A stretch of 64,000 nt of DNA. Source: Toxorhynchites rutilus septentrionalis (lineage: Eukaryota > Arthropoda > Insecta > Diptera > Culicidae). The position numbers were made by a program, and so were the translations under genes. Below, in pieces: positions 1-10,629 of the stretch; position 1 is the stretch's first letter, and every line of letters begins with the position of its first letter. The stretch is from positions 72,466,593 through 72,530,592 of the forward strand of contig NC_073744.1 in NCBI RefSeq assembly GCF_029784135.1. Direction: 5' to 3'. Under the pieces are notes generated by a model. That model searched no databases and was not told the origin of the DNA. It saw only the letters and a program-made list of their open reading frames with translations.

Positions 1-321
1 AACGTTCGAAGCATCATACTTCGTTGCAAACCGCTCATGCATTTGCATTAATCTTCTGGATGGGAATGGATGCTCGGTGCTGATGAAAACCACTCCTTTT
101 TCCATGCCCTCAGTATGGTGTTGAAACTGAGAACTCAACGATAGATGAAGAGAGAGTTGGGTTTTGCCAGAACCCGCCTCACCTGCTATTTCCACTATTC
201 CACGGGAGTTTATTCCCCCGCCAGTAAGTTCATCCAGGGAGCCAACGTAGAATTTTATTTTGCGCCATCGTCGTGCACTGTGCTGTTCAGCCCATTTTAC
301 TGATTTAATATTGATCCAGTA
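1..321 (-). CDS. RAD51-paralogue recombinase exon, XRCC3-like (partial)
   Basis: An internal exon of a RecA/RAD51-family ATPase used in homologous-recombination repair in the nucleus. Read on the minus strand, the frame is open from a splice acceptor (AG at 322-323) to the window edge. It encodes a glycine-rich start (LTGGGINSRGIVEIAG), a Walker A motif (GEAGSGKTQLSL) and the following strand and helix (GVVFISTEHPFPSRRL). The Walker A, the STE strand and the PSRRL helix are in the order and spacing seen in XRCC3 and Drosophila spn-B. RAD51C (spn-D type) is the main alternative, so no symbol is given. The exon has no in-frame stop. The N-terminal exon should lie at higher coordinates and the C-terminal ATPase half outside the window; neither was found. 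The exon boundary is inferred from the acceptor and an upstream in-frame stop. Confidence 0.75.
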
Positions 322-1407
322 CTACATTCGAAATGAATTATGGAACAGTATATTTTACCTGTTTGGAAACCTAATGTATTTTTTTCATTCGCCATTGATT
401 CAGGGGAGATTTTGGTTTTAATTGCTATCACAGCATCTTCAATTTATCCACTAGTTCATTTCAATGAACAAGACAAATGTTTGTATTTAGTGTTGACATT
501 TAAATTCGTGTGCACAGTGAAAGAAATTATAAAAAATGGTCAAGACCTGTGTCATGCGGATACAATCAAATTGATTGTCAAGAAAATCCAATCGAAATGT
601 CCGAAGAGATCCAATAATCAGGAGGGAAGAAAAGTGTTACTTTTCTGATAATAATCCACTACATAGAGAAAGTATTGTTATGAAAAGCAGGCATAATCGA
701 ATTAAATAAAATGAACGAGCTACATTTTTTCATCAATTAATGCTAGCGTTTGAAATCATAAAAGCGCAACTGATAATTTGGTAGATTCTGAAATTGCAGT
801 ATAATTGACTTCTAAACTTTTCTAAACTTAATTGTAATTCTATTTTACTTCTCGCCAAATGTTAGGTTTTTATTGTTCTGAACACTAGAATTATATTATT
901 TGAGCTTTTTTCTTTTATAAAAACAACTAAAGGTGCCCGTGCACTGTTTGTCCAGGGGTCAAATTTTTGACACATTTTGACAGATAAAATTTAGTTTGAT
1001 ATTTGTACAAACACTACTCTTCAATTATTGACAGTGGCAAACAATGTCAAACATCGGACATGGAAAAAAATGAGTGATATATTTAAGCTAGCCTTATCAT
1101 GTACCGACAGGTTTGAAGAACAGACCGAAAAAATATTTCAGGCATTCAATAACTGAATATTCGCTTGTCGTGTTTTGGGTCAAATATATTTGATCAGTAC
1201 ACGTTGATCAAATTTTATCTGTCGAAAAGAGGAGAAACGGTTGACAGCGTGGGAAAAACAGACAGCATGGGGAAAAGTTGCAAGATTTTTTTTCCAAGCA
1301 TAATGTACTTGAAAAATAGATTTGATTAAGTCTGCATGACCCAGGTTAAAACTATTCTTCTTCGTGTAACGCTTGTGTTTGGTCGAATGATCAGATACTG
1401 AGGCGTC
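322..1407. other. Intergenic or 5' flank of the RAD51-like gene
   Basis: No gene is recognised. A 102-codon plus-strand ORF at 340-648 has no recognisable domain. The segments near 970-1000 and 1190-1215 contain inverted copies of a GACAGATAAAATTT motif and may be the ends of a small TIR element of about 240 bp. The first exon of the RAD51-like gene could lie here but was not identified. Confidence 0.4.
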
Positions 1408-1464
1408 GTGCACAAATTACGTAACGCATGTAGGGGGGGAGGGGGGTCGAGGTTTTGTTACTTA

Positions 1465-2300
1465 TAGCGAATTCGTTTTTGTTCAGTTTCAACCCCAGTG
1501 CCGAACTAACTGCAGTCAAAACGTTTTTTTATTCACTCAGTTTCGCACTCAGTGTCGCACTAGTTCGCCCAGGAAGCTGTTAGTTTCGCACTGAGATGTT
1601 TCAAGGGTTGGCACTCGGGTTCACCAATACAACTATACTGAACTGTCAAGTTCCGAGTATTGTTTTGGAACATCTAAAAATAAAGACTATGAAAATGGAA
1701 AACCTGCTGCTCTTGCTTTTGTATTATTGTAATCGTAATCCAATTCGGATTCTGATTTTGAACAGTATGTTCGTGTAGATGGCATTAAGCTCCGTGTGCT
1801 TTCATTGGGAGGCGAAAATTATTATGGATATTCAGGAGGAATAAACATACTCTCAAAATCAAAATTATGAATGAAAATTTACTTTAACGTATCGAATATT
1901 TATTTTATGTGATAAAATAAGAGGTTTTTTTCCGATGTCGCAGAAACATTGAACGAAAACTGTGTTTAACGATGATACTATATTATAATAGTAATTATTT
2001 GTGGAACAAACAGGAAATGCATCGATAAATGGTTAATTGAGTGTCAGGACTACATGTGTTAGGTAATCAAACAATATGAAGTAAAAATTTTCATTCAAAC
2101 TTTTATACTTTTACACTGCACTTGGCCCTTCTGATCTGATATCGCCACCAGACGTCGACACTGTACATATATCGTCGCAAATATAAACAAATCAGACTAT
2201 ATAACGCATACCAACAAACCACCGCATTCGTTAAACTGAAAACTTTTTTTTATTACAGAGTCAGTGTGGCACTGACTCAGTTTTAAAAACGAATTCGCTA
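1465..2300. mobile_element. Short TIR element with TTA target duplication, copy 1 (family X)
   Basis: An 836-bp element bounded by inverted TAGCGAATTCGTTTTT ends and flanked by direct TTA repeats (1462-1464 and 2301-2303). A 3-bp TTA duplication fits PIF/Harbinger-type insertion. It has no transposase; the longest ORF (60 codons) is not recognisable. It interrupts the larger element at 1408-5616 between two G-rich blocks. A second copy lies at 28149-30353 and a partial inverted copy at about 8960-9295. Confidence 0.75.
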
Positions 2301-3058
2301 TTAATGTGACATAGGGGGAGGGGGGTAAGCGTGCTCGTTACGTAACAAAATTCAATTTTTATTCCTAAATAAATTCAGCGCTCCTATATGCTTGAGCAGA
2401 TAGCTTCGATTCTGGGGCCGAATGTGGCGTGTTTGCTGAGTCAAGACGATAAAGCACGTGTTGTAACCGCGCACAATAGGCAGGCACCGATTAATGCATC
2501 TCGAATATCGCGTTAATCTTCCAGATCATTATTTTTCTTGGCTGCTACACATAAGGTTATTCCATCGGTTATCACAGGTGCAGAAAGAAGCTAGGGCACT
2601 TTGGTCATTCTGAATCAGTTGGATACAGTGATCCAACGTACGTTGTAGTTTGTTCAGGAAGGCACTGTTCTTCAAATTCATGGGCTCGATTTTAAAAAAA
2701 GGTGGCGAGCTCCCTGAATTCGAAATTATTCGATATCGAAGATTTATTTACGATTAACGGATGAAGGACCAGACGAGAACCCTCGTTTTAAAAAGATCAT
2801 AGATATATATTTTCATCATTTTATTCAATTGAATCTTGATGCAATATACTTTATTACAAATGGTCCAGAACGCATGGCTTTCAACCGAGTTGAACGTCGG
2901 AAGGCTATTATTGTTTTCGCATGATAATTATGGATCTCACCTGAATGAGAAACTCAAAACAATCCGAAACTGGAAGCGAAACATTTTGAGTATGCAGCGA
3001 AATCGGTAGATGATCTATGAAACAACCTAGCAATCGATGGATATCCCGTTCAAGCCTA

Positions 3059-4355
3059 AAGGGTGTGTCACATCAAATTGCATCACGGAAAAAACGCTGT
3101 AGAAATTCGCCCAGTAGAGCGATCCTTTTGAAAATTTTAGACAGTAAAATAAAAACTATTAAACAACTTTTGGCATTTTCTTTTTATCCATACTTCGAGC
3201 CCAAGCCCGTATGCTCGCACCTTCCTCTTTACCCCGTCCATAAGGTTCTGTACAACGTCAGGTTGTAGTTTTTTTGAACAGAAATCCATTTTCTCTTGAA
3301 GTCCGCCTCCTATTTGACAACTTTTGGGTTCTTCCGGAGGGCCTGCTTCATAATCGCCCAATATTTCTCTATTGGGCGAAGCTTCGGCGCGTTGGGCGGG
3401 TTCATTTCCTTTGGCACGAAGGTGACCCCGTTATCTTCGTACCACTCCAACACGTCCTTTGAATAGTGACACGAAGCGAGATCCGGCCAGAAGATGGTCG
3501 GGCCCTCGTGCTGCTTCAATAGTGGTAGTAAGCGCTTCTGTAGGCACTCCTTAAGGTAAACCTGCCCGTTTACCGTGCCGGTCATCACGAAGGGGGCGCT
3601 CCGCTTTCCGCAAGAGCAGATCGCTTGCCACACCATGTACTTTTTGGCAAACTTGGATAGTTTCTGCTTGCGAATCTCTTCCGGAACGCTGAATTTGTCC
3701 TCTGCGGGGAAGAACAACATGCCCGGCAGCTGACGAAAGTCCGCTTTGACGTAGGTTTCGTCGTCCATTACCAGGCAATGCGGCTTCGTCAGCATTTCGG
3801 TGTACAGCTTCCGGGCTCGCGTCTTCCCCACCATGTTTTGCCTTTCGTCGCGGTTAGGAGCCTTCTGAACCTTGTATGTACGCAGGCCCTCCCGCTACTT
3901 GGTCCGCTGGACAAATGAACTTGACAAATTCAGCTTATTGGCGACATCCCGGACCGAACTTCTCGGATCACGTCTAAACTGCTTAACTACGCGCTTGTGA
4001 TCTTTTTCACTGACGGAGCATCCATTTTTGCCGTTCTTCACCTTCCGGTCGATGGTTAGGTTCTCGAAGTATCGTTTTAGTACTCTGCTGACCGTGGATT
4101 GGACGATTCCCAGCATCTTACCGATGTCCCGATGTGACAACTCCGGATTCTCGAAATGAGTGCGCAGGATTAATTCACGACGCTCTTTTTCGTTCGACGA
4201 CATTTTTCCAAATTTACGAAAATTTGACAGTGAAGCATGGCCAACGTGATCTATACACTCTTATCTGATTATAAGCGAAAGCTGAAGATATAATTCCTAA
4301 AAATTAAATTTCTACAGCGTTTTTTCCGTGATGCAATTTGATGTGACACACCCTT
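3059..4355 (-). mobile_element. DD37E Tc1/mariner element, dead copy
   Basis: A 1297-bp element with inverted repeats starting AAGGGTGTGTCACATCAAAT, flanked by TA on both sides (3057-3058, 4356-4357), the standard Tc1/mariner target. It is very similar along its whole length to the intact copy at 54551-55848 but lies in the opposite orientation. It is inserted in the coding relic of the 1408-5616 element. Confidence 0.9.
3187..4203 (-). pseudogene. DD37E transposase pseudogene
   Basis: It starts at the same ATG as the intact copy (MSSNEKERREL here, MSSNEKELREL there). Compared with that copy it has a CAG-to-TAG stop near 3895, a TCG-to-TAG stop near 3315, loss of one base from a run of eight T/A near 3270 (frameshift), and a TGA-to-TGG change at the normal stop. 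The helix-turn-helix N-terminus and the D and E catalytic segments (DDETYVKADF, WPDLASCHY, RPIEKYWA) are still readable between the breaks, so it died recently by point mutation. Confidence 0.9.
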
Positions 4356-5616
4356 TAATATATTCAGTCCGAAAACTCCCAAAATGAGGAAGTGGAATTT
4401 GTAGGATATTTAACCGAATGATTTTCCTCGTCACGTGAGAACATCCCAGTACTCTTTGCAAGCAGTCAAACGACAGGAACCGCTGCGTTGAAACAAGTTA
4501 TTATGTTATTCTGTCCCGCACACACATCCACATACAAGATTAGGCATCTCAATGCGAATACAGCGCAGATGAGTTGATCTGAAACAGGACCCATCAGTCC
4601 TGTTTCAGAGCATCCAAAATCATACGTGCGTGAATTTCAAATTTAGTCGAATATATAGGGGAAGATGACCCTGATCAACCCCTTAAATTGCAAATGCGTT
4701 CCGTTGATGTGAAACACATGAGGGAACGTTTTAAATAACTACGAAGGAAACACAGAGGGCTGGTTCAAGACCACCACAACTTTTTTCAATTAACGGTATG
4801 CCGTTTACTTCAAGCATCAGGTAAATTCAATTTATTTAACTTGTCTTGAAGAGCAGACCATAAGCAATCGAAATAGTTTAGTATTGTAATGTTTCATCGT
4901 CTGTAAGAACATTTAACTCATTCTCAGTACTGGTTGAAAATCTATCTTTCCCTTTTTTAAGCATTGAAAACACGGAATGTCACCGTAACGCTGGAATAAA
5001 GGGTGCAAGAAAATGGTCATCATACGTTAAAATCCTCAGTTTTATGACACCTTTCATTTGACACTGCTTAGGTAGGTGGCGCCATTTCCGAGATCCAAGA
5101 GGAGGTCGGTTTAAGACCATCGGTCGGATTAGGAATATTTCCCCCTATTCTTTGAATTTGAGAACATATTTTTTAAATTCCTAAGAAAGCGACCCTTTTG
5201 TTGAGCAGGGACAAATCTCGATGCTCGATTCAGTCTCGAACTTCTGAAAACAAACAGTTATTTTTGTATAAATCAACATCAATTTATACCAGCTCCTGTT
5301 CCTCTCAGCCAAACTGTAGATGGTTTGAAAGTAACAATCCCAACAGATGTAAGCATTGATTTTCTTTCTCTGTTTGTTAGAAATTCTATGAACTTGTCAA
5401 ATTTAATTCGAATAAACTGATTCCGGCCTGGACAGATTTTCTACGTTGATATTTTCATTATTTAATAAAATCTGAAATGTCATGAATTTTTTTCAAACGA
5501 CTTTGATTTTTCGTTACGTAACATGAGGGGGAGGGGGGTTTGTCTTGCGTTACTTATTGTTACAAGGGGGGGGGGGTGGTCTATAAACCGGATTTAGCGT
5601 TACGTAATTTGTGCAC

Positions 5617-6030
5617 TTTAGCTTTAGCAGAAATGCCAGATAGGAAAAAGTTTTTTATTTTGAAGATATTCAATCGTTCGTTACTTCATTAAATTTTTCT
5701 TACATCGTCAAACACAATAATACACATTATTATATACTTGTAAATAAAATTACTATATTATATTGTTATTTAAACATGACTGTGAAAACACATAAATTTA
5801 TTTCCGCGTGCTGAATCAAAACAATTCAGAAAACCACCCGGCATAAATGCTGATGATTGATAGTGGTCCTTTTGTAGGTCAACTATCGGCCATCCGTTTA
5901 ATCAGTACTGGCTAGCATCGATCTACGCACACACGATGATTGTTTATCGGCCAATAGTTCAATACGCTCTCAATTCGCTCTCGATTTGCTCTCAATTTTG
6001 GCATCCGACATACGTGCCGTGCGAATCACT
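5617..6030. other. Unassigned AT-rich spacer
   Basis: No gene is recognised. The stretch around 5905-5995 has repeated TCGGCCA/GGCCAATAG and CTCTCAATT(C/T)GCTCTC motifs, probably the decayed end of another short TIR element. Confidence 0.35.
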
Positions 6031-7336
6031 AAAGGCCCATTTATACGTTGCTAGTAGCTGACTTCACAACGAGCAGCTACTGACCCGGTGAACTCGCTTG
6101 ACAAATGGTTGACTCGCCTTGTCCGTTCACACAATGTGAGCTGCTGACAAGAAACTAGATACTAAGTACGGGTTTACCAGAGATGCCAGACGATTTTTCA
6201 AATGTCCATCAAATAGTCAGAAACAGCAATCAGGTCCGAATTTGACAGATGATTGATCCGAAATCAACTTATTTATTGGCTGTTTTCGGCTTAGGTTTTC
6301 AGTTGAATTTATCATTACACAATTTTAAATTTTATCGCGAGACACACGCTGGCCGTGTTTACAAATACTTTGTGCTGAATTTCTTTGAACTGAGGGTACT
6401 ATCCGAAAAAAGCAGAAAGAAAAAAGGATTCGGGCCAGGAATTGGATGCAAAGAAAAGGAGTAACAAATACAATACTGGAGTAACTCCACGATGATGATC
6501 CCCGAGAGTACAGAGCAGTGTTGGAAATAACACCTGAAAAAGTGAAAAAACTGTTGGATTTAATTGCTCCACAAATACAACGCCAATATACACTCATGAG
6601 TGAAACTAGAAATGATGTGCCTTTCTTCTGGAATATGGAATATATATCAGATTATTGTCGCTATTTTTTAGAACCTCGAAAGCATCCATAGCTTAATTAA
6701 TTCCGAAAGTATGTGGTGCTACAAATGGCAGTCTAAAAGATTTTTCAAAATTTGATTTACTTCGCGTTGACAGCAGCTTCGTGTACCAATTTGTGAAATG
6801 AAAATGATAGTAGATTCGCCGGAGGAATAAATACGTCTCAAAAACTAAAATAATGAATGAAAATATACTTTTTTCAAATCGAATATGTATTCTGTTTCTT
6901 AGAACAATACTTTTTTTTGCAAGTTGTGAGTGAATTTTGAATGAAAATTGTGCCCGATGATGATTTTATATTTAGATTCCCAATAAAACTGTCTCAATAA
7001 GAAAACGTGCCCCGCCAGTGTGCCAAACAAAATAACAACGATTCCGTTTAGAAACTATTAGGGTTTTATTTGTTTTTCCAATATTTTTCAAGTCTATAAA
7101 TATCTTCGCATATTTTCAAATATCTTAAAAATAGAGACATTTGTTTACATTTGGCATCCCTGATTCGAACGCTAAATTCTGTTTTTTGACGTTTTGAGGG
7201 ATGCGAGTGCGAGTAAATTCAAAAAACTTTGAAGTAGCTCGCACGCCGAATCACACATGACACTAACTGGCATGATGTGTTCACACGGTGTGAGTAGCTG
7301 CACTGCAGTAACTGACTAGATCGACTCGTATGCTTA
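6031..7336 (+). mobile_element. Non-autonomous Harbinger derivative, end-truncated
   Basis: An inverted copy of the element at 7338-8652. It lacks the outer ~24 bp of both ends: it starts at AGGCCCATTTATACG and stops at GACTCGTATGCTTA, exactly where the next element begins. The plus strand carries a broken version of the same Harbinger N-terminal coding segment (fragments at 6249-6464 and about 6440-6760, with IAPQIQRQYT near 6560). Confidence 0.75.
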
Positions 7337-7337
7337 A

Positions 7338-8652
7338 GCCGGGTTCAGACGGTGCGAGTAAGCATACGAGTCGGTCTAGTCAGTTACTGCAGTGCAGCTA
7401 CTCACACCGTGTGAACACATCATGCCAGTTATTGTCATGTGTGATCCGGCGTGCGAGCTACTTCAAAGTTTTTTGAATTTACTCGCACTTGCATGCTTCA
7501 CAACGTCAAAAACAGAATTTAGCGTTCGAATCAGTGATGCCAAATGTAATGAAATGTCTCTATTTTTAAGATATTTGAAAATATGTGAAGATATTTATAG
7601 ACTTGAAAATTATTGGAAAAACAAATAAAACCCTCATAGTTTCTAAACGAAATAATTGTTATTTCGTTTTGCACGCTGGCGGGGCACGCTTTCTTTTTGA
7701 GATAGTTTTCTTGAGAATCTCTAATATAGAATCATTATCAGATCACAACTTACAAAAAAAAGTATTGTTCTAAGAAACAGAATACATATTCGATTTAAAA
7801 AAGTACATTTTCATTCATTATTAAAATTTTTGAAGCGTATTTATTGCACCTGCAAATCGACTATCATTTTCATTTCACAAAATAAATAAAATTAAAAAAA
7901 AAAATCTTTTAGACTACCATTTATAACATCACATCCTTTCGGAATTATCTGAGCTATGGATGTTTTCGAGATTCTAAAAAATATCGACAACAATCCCAAC
8001 GATATTCCAAAACAAAGGCACATCAATGTCATTTCTAATTTAACTCTTGCAGGTACAGCATCCCTCATGACTGTATCTTGGCGTTGTATTCGTGGAGCAA
8101 TTAAATCCAACAGTTTTTTCACTTGTTCAGGTGTTATTATCAACACTGCTCTGTAATCTCGGGGATCCTCATCGTAGAGTTCCTTCAATATTGTATTTGT
8201 TGCTCCTTTTCTTTGCATCTAATTCCTGGCCCGAATCCTTTTCTCTTTCTGCTTTTTCGGATAGTACCTTCAGTTCAAAGAAATTCAGCACAAAGTATGT
8301 ATTTTTAAACACGATCAGCGTTTGTTTTGCTATAAAATTGTGTGATGATACATTCAACTGAAAACCTAAGATGAAAACTGCCAATAAAGAAGTCGATTTT
8401 GGACCAATCATTTGACAAATTCGGACCTGATTGCTGTTTCTGACTATTTGATGGACATTTGAAAAGTCGCCTGGCATCCCTGGTAAACCCGTGCCGTAGT
8501 ATCTAGTTTCTCGCCAGCAGCTCACACTGTGTGAACGGACAAGGCGAGTCAACCAATTGTCAAGCGAGTCCACCGGGTCAGTAGCTGCTCATTGTCAAGT
8601 CAGCTACTAGCAACGTATAAATGGGCCTTTACTCGCACCGTCTGAACCCGGC
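7338..8652 (-). mobile_element. Non-autonomous PIF/Harbinger-like element, complete ends
   Basis: Bounded by 24-bp inverted repeats starting GCCGGGTTCAGACGGTGCGA. TTAA sits on both sides (7334-7337, 8653-8656). The minus strand (8573-7892) encodes the N-terminal helical part of a HARBI1/PIF-type nuclease: ITPEQVKKLLDLIAPRIQRQ, then FRISKTSIAQIIPKGCDV. The DDE nuclease domain that should follow is absent, so mobility would need a transposase in trans. Together with 6031-7336 it forms a near-palindrome of 2.6 kb. Another copy lies at 51632-52764. Confidence 0.8.
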
Positions 8653-8959
8653 TTAAGATTGGGATGCACCCAATGTTCTCTGAATCTTTTCGATTTTCCT
8701 TCACTTTTCTCATCTCCGTTGTCAAACACAAACTAAATACACAGTCTTTCGAGAATATTCGGCCAACAGTTGGCTAGTGTGCGCACTCTCGACCAACACG
8801 ACTGTTTGGTTGGCTCGGTGTGCGCACTAGCAACCCAACCCGACCAAACTATCGGCTGAAAAAAAAATCTGCAGTGTGCGGGGGCTCTAATTATTTCTCG
8901 TTGCGCCTATTATTTGATTTATTTTTATATTACTGGATGCAAAAAATATATATAGGTAG
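8653..8959. other. Spacer with GTGTGCGCAC inverted repeats
   Basis: GTGTGCGCAC occurs twice (about 8779 and 8818), flanked by inverted TCGGCCAACAGTTGGC-like and CCAAACTATCGGCTGA segments. This looks like a short fold-back element of about 110 bp (8757-8860). No coding content. Confidence 0.35.
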
Positions 8960-9295
8960 TTTTGTCAAAAAAACGTTATCTCGGCCAATATTTCCTGTTT
9001 TTTTTCCATAAGCACTTACCATTATAATATAAAATCATCATCAGACATAGTTTCGTTTAAAATCTTTTCACAATTTCGAAAAAAACCTCTTATTTCATCA
9101 TATAGAATACATATTCGATACGTAAAAGCAAATTTTCATACACAATTTTTATTTTGATAGCATGTTTATTCCACCTGAAAATCCATAACCATTTTCGCCT
9201 TCCAACAAAAGTACACAAAGCCTAATGCCATCAACGCAAATATACTCTTCAAAATCTTAATCCGAATTTGATTCCGATTCCAATAATAATAGGAG
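8960..9295 (-). mobile_element. Family X element, partial copy 3
   Basis: The minus strand aligns to the middle of the TTA-target element at 1465-2300, including the TATTATTGGAATCGGAATC region and the TCAGGTGGAATAAACATGCT region. It is cut at 9296 by a mariner insertion. The expected remainder beyond 10110 is too diverged to follow with confidence. Confidence 0.6.
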
Positions 9296-9297
9296 TA

Positions 9298-10108
9298 CCG
9301 GTAAGTTTCTTGGTTTTTTTAAAATTAATGCTTTATTCTGCAAAAATGTTACAAATTTAATATTCAAAGTATTGCCCATCGCTAGTCACAACTTTCTTTT
9401 ATCTTTTTGACAATTCACGGATCCCTTTGCGGAAATAATCGGTTGGTTTGAGCAAGGTATGGAGAATATGGTGGGTGGGATAGAACCTCCCATTTCAGCA
9501 TTTCCAAGTATGTTTTTTCGCGACATGCGGCCGAGCATTGTCTTGCTGCAAAATAACTTTATCATGTCTTTGCTCGTATTGTGGCCGTTTTTCCTTCAGC
9601 GCACGACTTAAACGCATCAATTGTCGTCGATAGAGGACCCGTGTTATGGTTTCATTCGGGTTTAGCAGCTCATAGTACACGACATCCAGCTGTTCCCACC
9701 GAATAGACAGAAGCAGTTGTTCGCACGTGAAAAAACGGCGTTCGACCTCTCGTGGCTTCAATTCATACGGCACCCAATGTCCCATCTTCCGGATCATTCC
9801 TATTGCTTTTAAACGATCGGATATGGTTTGCTGAGCAGCTTTTTTCTTCATTTTGAAGTAATAAAGTAACACTCCCCGCAACGTACGTACTCTCGTTGGT
9901 ACGAAATTCGACATATTCGAAGTGGCAAAAAACTATGTTGTTTACGCTTCAACTTTTTGACACATACTTAAAAAGACGCGCAATGACAATACCTTTCCAA
10001 CGAATGTCTGGAAATTTGATTCGCTGGATAATCATAATCAAGTAAGTAGCAAAACTTTTGGTGTAATCAAGTTACGACATCTGTTGTAAAATCAAAGTAA
10101 CTTACCGG
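9298..10108 (-). mobile_element. Internally deleted mariner element
   Basis: Perfect inverted ends CCGGTAAGTT / AACTTACCGG with TA on each side (9296-9297, 10109-10110). At 811 bp it is well short of the usual ~1.3 kb for mariner. It is inserted in a copy of the family X element. Confidence 0.9.
9495..9914 (-). pseudogene. Mariner transposase, deletion derivative
   Basis: A 139-codon frame joins three pieces of a mariner transposase: the N-terminus (MSNFVPTRVRTL), a middle part (QQTISDRLKAIGMIRKMGHW, then FFTCEQLLL) and the second catalytic block (LQQDNARPHVAKK). The GDEKW block with the first catalytic Asp is missing, and the region with the third Asp is missing downstream, although a WEVL-like piece remains at about 9470-9500. 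It therefore cannot encode an active enzyme. The element may be mobilised in trans. Confidence 0.9.
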
Positions 10109-10110
10109 TA

Positions 10111-10629
10111 CACCTATTACGAGTGCGTTTTTTTTTATCTGACAATCCTTTTCCACCCAGCAAACATTAAATCGCATAACTTGGCACATTCTAAGTCACA
10201 TATAAAGTGTCGATCAAAGGATACATTGTGTACATCTATTATTTATCACTACAGATTAAGTCTCAATTCGGTGTAACAAGCATCGGTTTTATGATCGATC
10301 TATACGAAATCATACATGAATTTCAGGCTCAGACAGTTTGTGAGTCACATGAACATATATAACGAATCAATGTAGTACTGCCAAAAATTGTATAACATGC
10401 TGTGGAATATTGTTCAACAGTAAATCATATTAACTCCTAATTGAGGCCATATTACATCATATTAAGAATTAAAAAAAATATAACGATCCGCGATGTCTAT
10501 GTACATTGTCGACGTCTGGTGGTGATATGGAATAAATTTCAAGGCAAAGAGGCAAAATAACCGCTATCAGATCAGAAGGCTCGAAACAGCTTTTTAATTT
10601 AATTTACAATGATACTACATTTCATTGAG
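10111..10629. other. Unassigned AT-rich region
   Basis: No gene is recognised. Near 10497-10530 it contains a reverse copy of the GACGTCTGGTGG motif also found in the family X elements (2147-2160, 30208-30222), so at least part of it may be old family X sequence. Confidence 0.3.

Larger units (their letters stand above)
2390..4500 (+). pseudogene. Decayed protein of an unnamed insect multicopy family, possibly a transposase
   Basis: Conceptual reading of 2390-3056, resuming at 4356 after the inserted DD37E element, gives a series of short motifs in order: LSQDDKARV, HNRQAPI, THKVIPSV, GPDENPRFKK, ITNGPERMAFNRVERR, then in another frame HDNYGSHLNE, then HFEYAA, AIDGYPVQA and, beyond the insertion, YIQSENSQNEE and RHVRTSQYSLQ. 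From memory these match conserved blocks of an uncharacterised protein family found in many copies in arthropod genomes. The acidic residues in SQDD, GPDENP and RVERR could be a DDE triad, but that is a guess. At least four stops and one frame change make it non-functional. Its position inside the TIRs of 1408-5616 suggests it was that element's own gene. Confidence 0.5.
1408..5616. mobile_element. TIR element of unnamed family carrying a decayed protein gene
   Basis: The ends are matching inverted repeats of about 20 bp beginning GTGCACAAATTACGTAACGC, at 1408 and 5616. Inside each end are G-rich tracts (1430-1447 and 2313-2325 on the left; 5526-5540 and 5565-5577 on the right) and GTTACGTAAC palindromes. 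Two later insertions, the TTA-target element at 1465-2300 and the DD37E element at 3059-4355, account for about half of the 4.2 kb. Without them the element would be about 2.07 kb. Its centre holds plus-strand coding remains (2390-3056, continued from 4356). A 120-bp element with related ends lies at 15379-15499. No target-site duplication is visible, so the class is unassigned. Confidence 0.6.

Noticed and set aside
340..648. 102-codon plus-strand ORF beside the RAD51-like exon
   Set aside because: No recognisable domain, AT-rich composition and no supporting splice or promoter signal. The C-terminal part looks protein-like but this is not enough.
7956..8361. Plus-strand ORFs in the Harbinger element
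   Set aside because: They are antisense shadows of the minus-strand nuclease fragment.
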